Shown here: positions 5,821 through 8,194 of the stretch, piece after piece
How positions within the stretch are numbered: position 1 is the stretch's first letter
How the letters are laid out: every line of letters begins with the position of its first letter
DNA from: Flavobacteriaceae bacterium
Lineage (GTDB): Bacteria > Bacteroidota > Bacteroidia > Flavobacteriales > Flavobacteriaceae
Direction of reading: 5' to 3'
Length of the DNA: 8,194 bases
NCBI GenBank assembly: GCA_030828025.1
Contig: JAURDG010000053.1
Span: 1-8,194 of the forward strand
Translations under genes and position numbers: made by a program
The notes under the pieces: generated by a model
The model's input: only the letters and a program-made list of their open reading frames with translations
Database searches by the model: none
Told to the model about the DNA's origin: nothing

Positions 5821-6931
5821 TTGACACAAGACCAACTAAAAGTTCTTTTTGATCGCCTGGATGCGTTAAGGGGGTATCTTTGACATTGATGCGCGACAAA
5901 TTGAAATTAGCAATAAAGAAGAAAAAACGTTAGACCCTGATTTTTGGAATGATTCCAAGGTAGCCGAAAAATACATGCGCGAATTGCGCAGCATTAAACA
6001 ATGGGTAACAGATTATGAAACGGCAAAGCAACTGACAGAAGAATTAGAAATTCTCTATGAATTTCACAAATCTGGTGAGGTTGACGAACAGGAACTAAAT
6101 GACCACTGGGAAAAAACAAGGCAACATTTTGAAGCAATTGAATTCAAAAATATGCTTGCTGATGAGGGAGATAGCCTTAGTGCAGTATTGCAAATTACTG
6201 CTGGAGCTGGCGGTACAGAAAGCTGTGATTGGGCAGCAATGCTGATGCGTATGTATCAAATGTGGGGCGAAAAAAGAGGCTTTAAAATTAGAGAGCTAAA
6301 CCACCAAGAGGGCGATATTGCTGGCATCAAAACAGTTACCATAGAAATCGATGGTGACTTTGCTTTTGGTTGGCTGAAAGGCGAAAATGGGGTGCACAGA
6401 TTGGTGCGTATTTCTCCTTTTGATTCCAATGCCAAAAGGCATACCAGCTTTTCTTCGGTCTATGTATATCCACTAGTGGACGACACCATAGAAATCGAAA
6501 TAAATCCTGCGGACATCGAAATAACCACAGCCCGATCGAGTGGTGCTGGTGGACAAAACGTCAATAAAGTAGAAACCAAAGTACAATTGGTACATAAGCC
6601 TACGGGCATCCAGATTTCTTGTTCCGAAACTCGTTCACAGCACGACAATCGGGAAAGAGCCATGCAAATGCTGCGTTCGCAACTCTACGAGATTGAATTG
6701 CAAAAAAGAATGGAAGCCCGAGAAGATATTGAAGCCAATAAGATGAAAATTGAATGGGGTTCACAAATCCGAAATTATGTCTTGCATCCATATAAACTCA
6801 TAAAAGATGTACGCACCCAAGAAGAAACCGCCGCCGTTGATGATGTACTAAATGGCGATTTGGATCGTTTTTTAAAGGCATTCTTGATGTCGCAACAAAA
6901 CACAAAAAACAACAGCCCATGGGAAAAATAG
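5821..6931 (+). CDS. prfB: Peptide chain release factor 2 (RF2), made by programmed +1 frameshift, TTG start
   Basis: RF2 recognises UGA and UAA stop codons and triggers peptide release on the ribosome. The gene has two parts. Frame 0 runs from TTG 5821 through 20 codons (TQDQLKVLFDRLDALRGYL after the start) to the in-frame TGA at 5881-5883. After a +1 shift at CTT, skipping T5881, the frame resumes with GAC at 5882 and runs to TAG at 6929-6931. The product is 369 residues, against 365 in E. coli. The anticodon-like tripeptide SPF is at 198-200 and the catalytic GGQ at 243-245; the 45-residue spacing equals that of E. coli RF2. The residue matching E. coli position 246 is Ser239, a usual bacterial choice. 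TTG is the only in-frame start after the stop at 5800-5802, and the short frame-0 peptide fits RF2 N-termini. No Shine-Dalgarno sequence precedes it. The last 13 bases overlap the HAD-phosphatase gene, suggesting co-transcription. Confidence 0.96.
5869..5884 (+). promoter_or_regulatory. prfB programmed +1 frameshift site (internal Shine-Dalgarno, CTTTGAC slippery sequence)
   Basis: AGGGGG (5869-5874) is followed by the codon TAT, the slippery CTT (5878-5880) and the stop TGA (5881-5883) with C after it. From memory this matches the E. coli prfB site base for base. The internal Shine-Dalgarno pairs with 16S rRNA three bases before the slip codon, and the tRNA-Leu on CTT shifts to TTT. When RF2 is scarce, slow reading of UGA favours the shift, so RF2 controls its own level. 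The joined protein is collinear with RF2 on both sides, so the in-frame stop is regulatory and not a mutation. Confidence 0.95.
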
Positions 6932-7545
6932 ATACCGTAATTTTTGATTTTGGTGGAGTACTAATTGATTGGAATCCTGCCTATGTTTACCTTAAAGAGT
7001 TTAGAGGTGATGTGGTAAAAATGACACATTTTCTCAACACCATTTGCTCTTGGGAATGGAACGAACAACAAGATGCTGGTTATCCACTTAAACAAGCCAC
7101 CGAAGATCGTGTTGCGCTGTTTCCCGAACATGAAAGGTTAATCCGCATGTATTACAATCGCTGGGAAGAAATGTTAGGCTATGAACACACCGAGACGGTA
7201 GCCTTGCTAAAGCGAATCAAAGATGCAGGAAAACACAAGCTCATTGGGCTTACAAACTGGAGCCACGAAACATTTCCAGTTGCGCAGGCACGCTTTGAAT
7301 TTCTCTCTTGGTTTGACGGCATTGTGGTTTCAGGAACGGAAAAAATGAAAAAACCCGAGCAACGCATATATCAACTTACATTAGATAGATATCAACTTAA
7401 TGCCGAGCACGCTGTATTTATTGACGATAAAAAAGAAAATGTAGTGGCTGCCCAAGCGCTTAACATTCATGGCATAGCCTACAAAAATGCTCAAAATCTC
7501 GAAGAAGAACTGCTACAACTAGGGGTTTTCGATGGAATTAAATAG
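6919..7545 (+). CDS. HAD-superfamily hydrolase, YihX-like phosphatase
   Basis: This is a probable phosphatase that acts on a small phosphorylated metabolite in the cytoplasm. The 208-residue protein has all four HAD motifs: motif I with nucleophile Asp10 in FDFGGVLIDW; motif II Thr112 in GLTNWS; motif III Lys145 in KMKKPEQRIY; motif IV Asp169-Asp170 in FIDDKKENV. A helical cap lies between motifs I and II (about 17-95). Motif I is DFGGV, with Gly12 where many HAD phosphatases have a second Asp as general acid. The same is true of E. coli YihX, a known alpha-glucose-1-phosphatase (its motif is D-L-G-N-V), so activity is not excluded. The substrate cannot be read from the sequence. ATG 6919 overlaps the last 13 bases of prfB in another frame, so expression may depend on translational coupling or read-through of the prfB message. 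No Shine-Dalgarno sequence is seen. The protein ends 42 bases before the next gene. Confidence 0.88.
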   Translation: MGKIDTVIFDFGGVLIDWNPAYVYLKEFRGDVVKMTHFLNTICSWEWNEQQDAGYPLKQATEDRVALFPEHERLIRMYYNRWEEMLGYEHTETVALLKRIKDAGKHKLIGLTNWSHETFPVAQARFEFLSWFDGIVVSGTEKMKKPEQRIYQLTLDRYQLNAEHAVFIDDKKENVVAAQALNIHGIAYKNAQNLEEELLQLGVFDGIK

Positions 7546-7569
7546 CATTAATTTCAATAAAAAAAAGAC

Positions 7570-7577
7570 TACTTTCG
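7570..7577 (+). promoter_or_regulatory. Possible -7 promoter box (TACTTTCG) before the TonB-dependent receptor gene
   Basis: TACTTTCG matches TAnnTTTG except for C in place of the last T. It lies 10 bases before the ATG at 7588, which would leave a very short leader. It follows an A-rich run in the 42-base gap 7546-7587. No convincing TTTG element is seen at the -33 spacing, and no hairpin that could end the prfB-HAD message is visible in the gap. Confidence 0.35.
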
Positions 7578-7587
7578 TAAAAAAATT

Positions 7588-8194
7588 ATGAAAAAAGCGT
7601 CCGTTATTTTCACGGCCCTTCTAATGCCCTTAATGATGTTGGGACAAGAGCGGTTTTTACTCACAGGCACTATTGTAGATGACAACAATCAAGAACGGCT
7701 TCCTTTTGCTACGGTTACGCTGCGCAATATAGAAACCAAAGCAATAGTTGGAGGTGCTGTATCCGATGAAAATGGAAATTTTAGTGTAAAAAGTTCAGTG
7801 AAATCTGTAGAAATTAGCATTGATTATATCGGGTACCAAACACTTGTTTTTGAACAATTAAATCTAGGTAATAAAACAAGTTTAGGTCAACTAAAGCTTA
7901 CCGCCAACATCAGTCAGCTCGAAGGCGTTGATTTGGTTGGAAGGCGTTCTGATGTGGAAATTCGCCTAGACAAACGTGTTTACAATGTTGGAGACAACCT
8001 CAATGCACGAGGTCAAAATGTTTCAGATGTTTTGGAAAACATACCATCCTTATCCTTGGACATTGATGGCAATTTAGAACTGCGTGGCAACACAAACGTC
8101 CGGGTTTTGATTGACGGAAAACCATCTGGCTTAGTGGGTCTTAATGGCATTGATGCCCTTGCTGATCTTCCTGCCGAGTCTATCGAAAGAATTG
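7588..8194 (+). CDS. TonB-dependent outer-membrane receptor, N-terminal part (3' end outside window)
   Basis: The first 202 residues are visible and the frame is open to the right edge. Residues 1-19 form a signal peptide (MKK, a hydrophobic core, then MMLG before Gln-Glu). About 24-105 is a carboxypeptidase-regulatory-like beta-sandwich: LTGTIVDDNNQERLPFATVTL, the DENGNFSV turn, then a segment ending in YIGYQTLVF. From about 112 a plug domain follows, with LEGVDLVG, DKRVYNVGDNL, VSDVLENIPSLSLDIDGNLELRGN and VRVLIDGKPSGL, and it reaches PAESIERI at the edge. This order, and especially the VYNVG and V-LENIPS phrases, fits the Bacteroidota receptors classed as outer membrane beta-barrel family proteins. 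Most of the plug end and the whole barrel lie beyond the window. The ligand is unknown: no SusD-like partner is visible, and nothing upstream hints at a substrate. The start has an A-rich leader and no Shine-Dalgarno sequence. Confidence 0.9.
   Translation, partial: MKKASVIFTALLMPLMMLGQERFLLTGTIVDDNNQERLPFATVTLRNIETKAIVGGAVSDENGNFSVKSSVKSVEISIDYIGYQTLVFEQLNLGNKTSLGQLKLTANISQLEGVDLVGRRSDVEIRLDKRVYNVGDNLNARGQNVSDVLENIPSLSLDIDGNLELRGNTNVRVLIDGKPSGLVGLNGIDALADLPAESIERI

Noticed and set aside
5881..5883. In-frame TGA taken as a nonsense or frameshift mutation making prfB a pseudogene.
   Set aside because: The stop sits exactly in the known programmed frameshift signal, with the correct AGGGGG spacing.
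5702..5899. Minus-strand open frame of 65 codons spanning the prfB and peptidase starts.
   Set aside because: It covers the intergenic gap and the prfB N-terminus in antisense and shows no protein-like features.
5975..6931. prfB read as a shorter 318-residue gene starting at ATG 5975.
   Set aside because: The 51 residues upstream, reached through the CTTTGAC shift, match RF2 N-termini and restore the usual length of about 365 residues.
7546..7587. A-rich gap as a terminator after the HAD phosphatase gene.
   Set aside because: There is no GC-rich hairpin before the A/T run, and the A run has the wrong polarity for a plus-strand terminator.
1..8194. Possible mobile element, defence island, CRISPR or tRNA genes.
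   Set aside because: No transposase, integrase, spaced direct repeats, terminal repeats or tRNA-like cloverleaf was seen. The genes are ordinary chromosomal ones with similar composition.

Overview
The window comes from a member of the Bacteroidota, most likely a flavobacterium. The evidence is indirect but consistent. The gene at the right edge is a TonB-dependent receptor with a carboxypeptidase-regulatory-like domain. Promoter-like boxes fit the TAnnTTTG pattern of this phylum. No gene start is preceded by a Shine-Dalgarno sequence. The alpha-oxoamine synthase resembles the type found across flavobacteria. Base composition is moderately AT-rich, and almost all of the window codes for protein. 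I see no mobile element, CRISPR array, rRNA or tRNA. The longest non-coding gap is about 63 bases.

Layout, left to right. (1) The 3' end of a gene for a hydrophobic membrane protein (2-232, +). Eighteen bases later comes a secreted or lipoprotein isoaspartyl peptidase/L-asparaginase (251-1243, +). (2) Three genes on the minus strand: a PLP-dependent alpha-oxoamine synthase of the serine palmitoyltransferase/cysteate acyltransferase type (1240-2496); a cysteine-synthase-fold PLP enzyme (2557-3603); and a lipoprotein oligopeptidase B (3667-5784). The synthase gene overlaps the end of the asparaginase gene tail to tail by 4 bases. (3) Diverging from these, prfB (5821-6931, +) encodes release factor 2 across a programmed +1 frameshift. 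It overlaps a HAD-family phosphatase gene by 13 bases (6919-7545, +). (4) A TonB-dependent outer-membrane receptor gene begins at 7588 and runs off the window.

How the genes may work together. The two PLP enzymes are the most interesting pair. Alpha-oxoamine synthases of this type include the enzyme that condenses cysteate with a fatty acyl group to start the synthesis of capnine-type sulfonolipids, which are characteristic of gliding Bacteroidota. The neighbouring fold-type II enzyme is a plausible source of the amino acid, cysteate. This pairing is an inference from family and position. The prfB frameshift site (AGGGGG, then TAT, then CTTTGAC) stands out because every real gene start in the window lacks a Shine-Dalgarno sequence. 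Two genes, the oxoamine synthase and prfB, appear to start with TTG.
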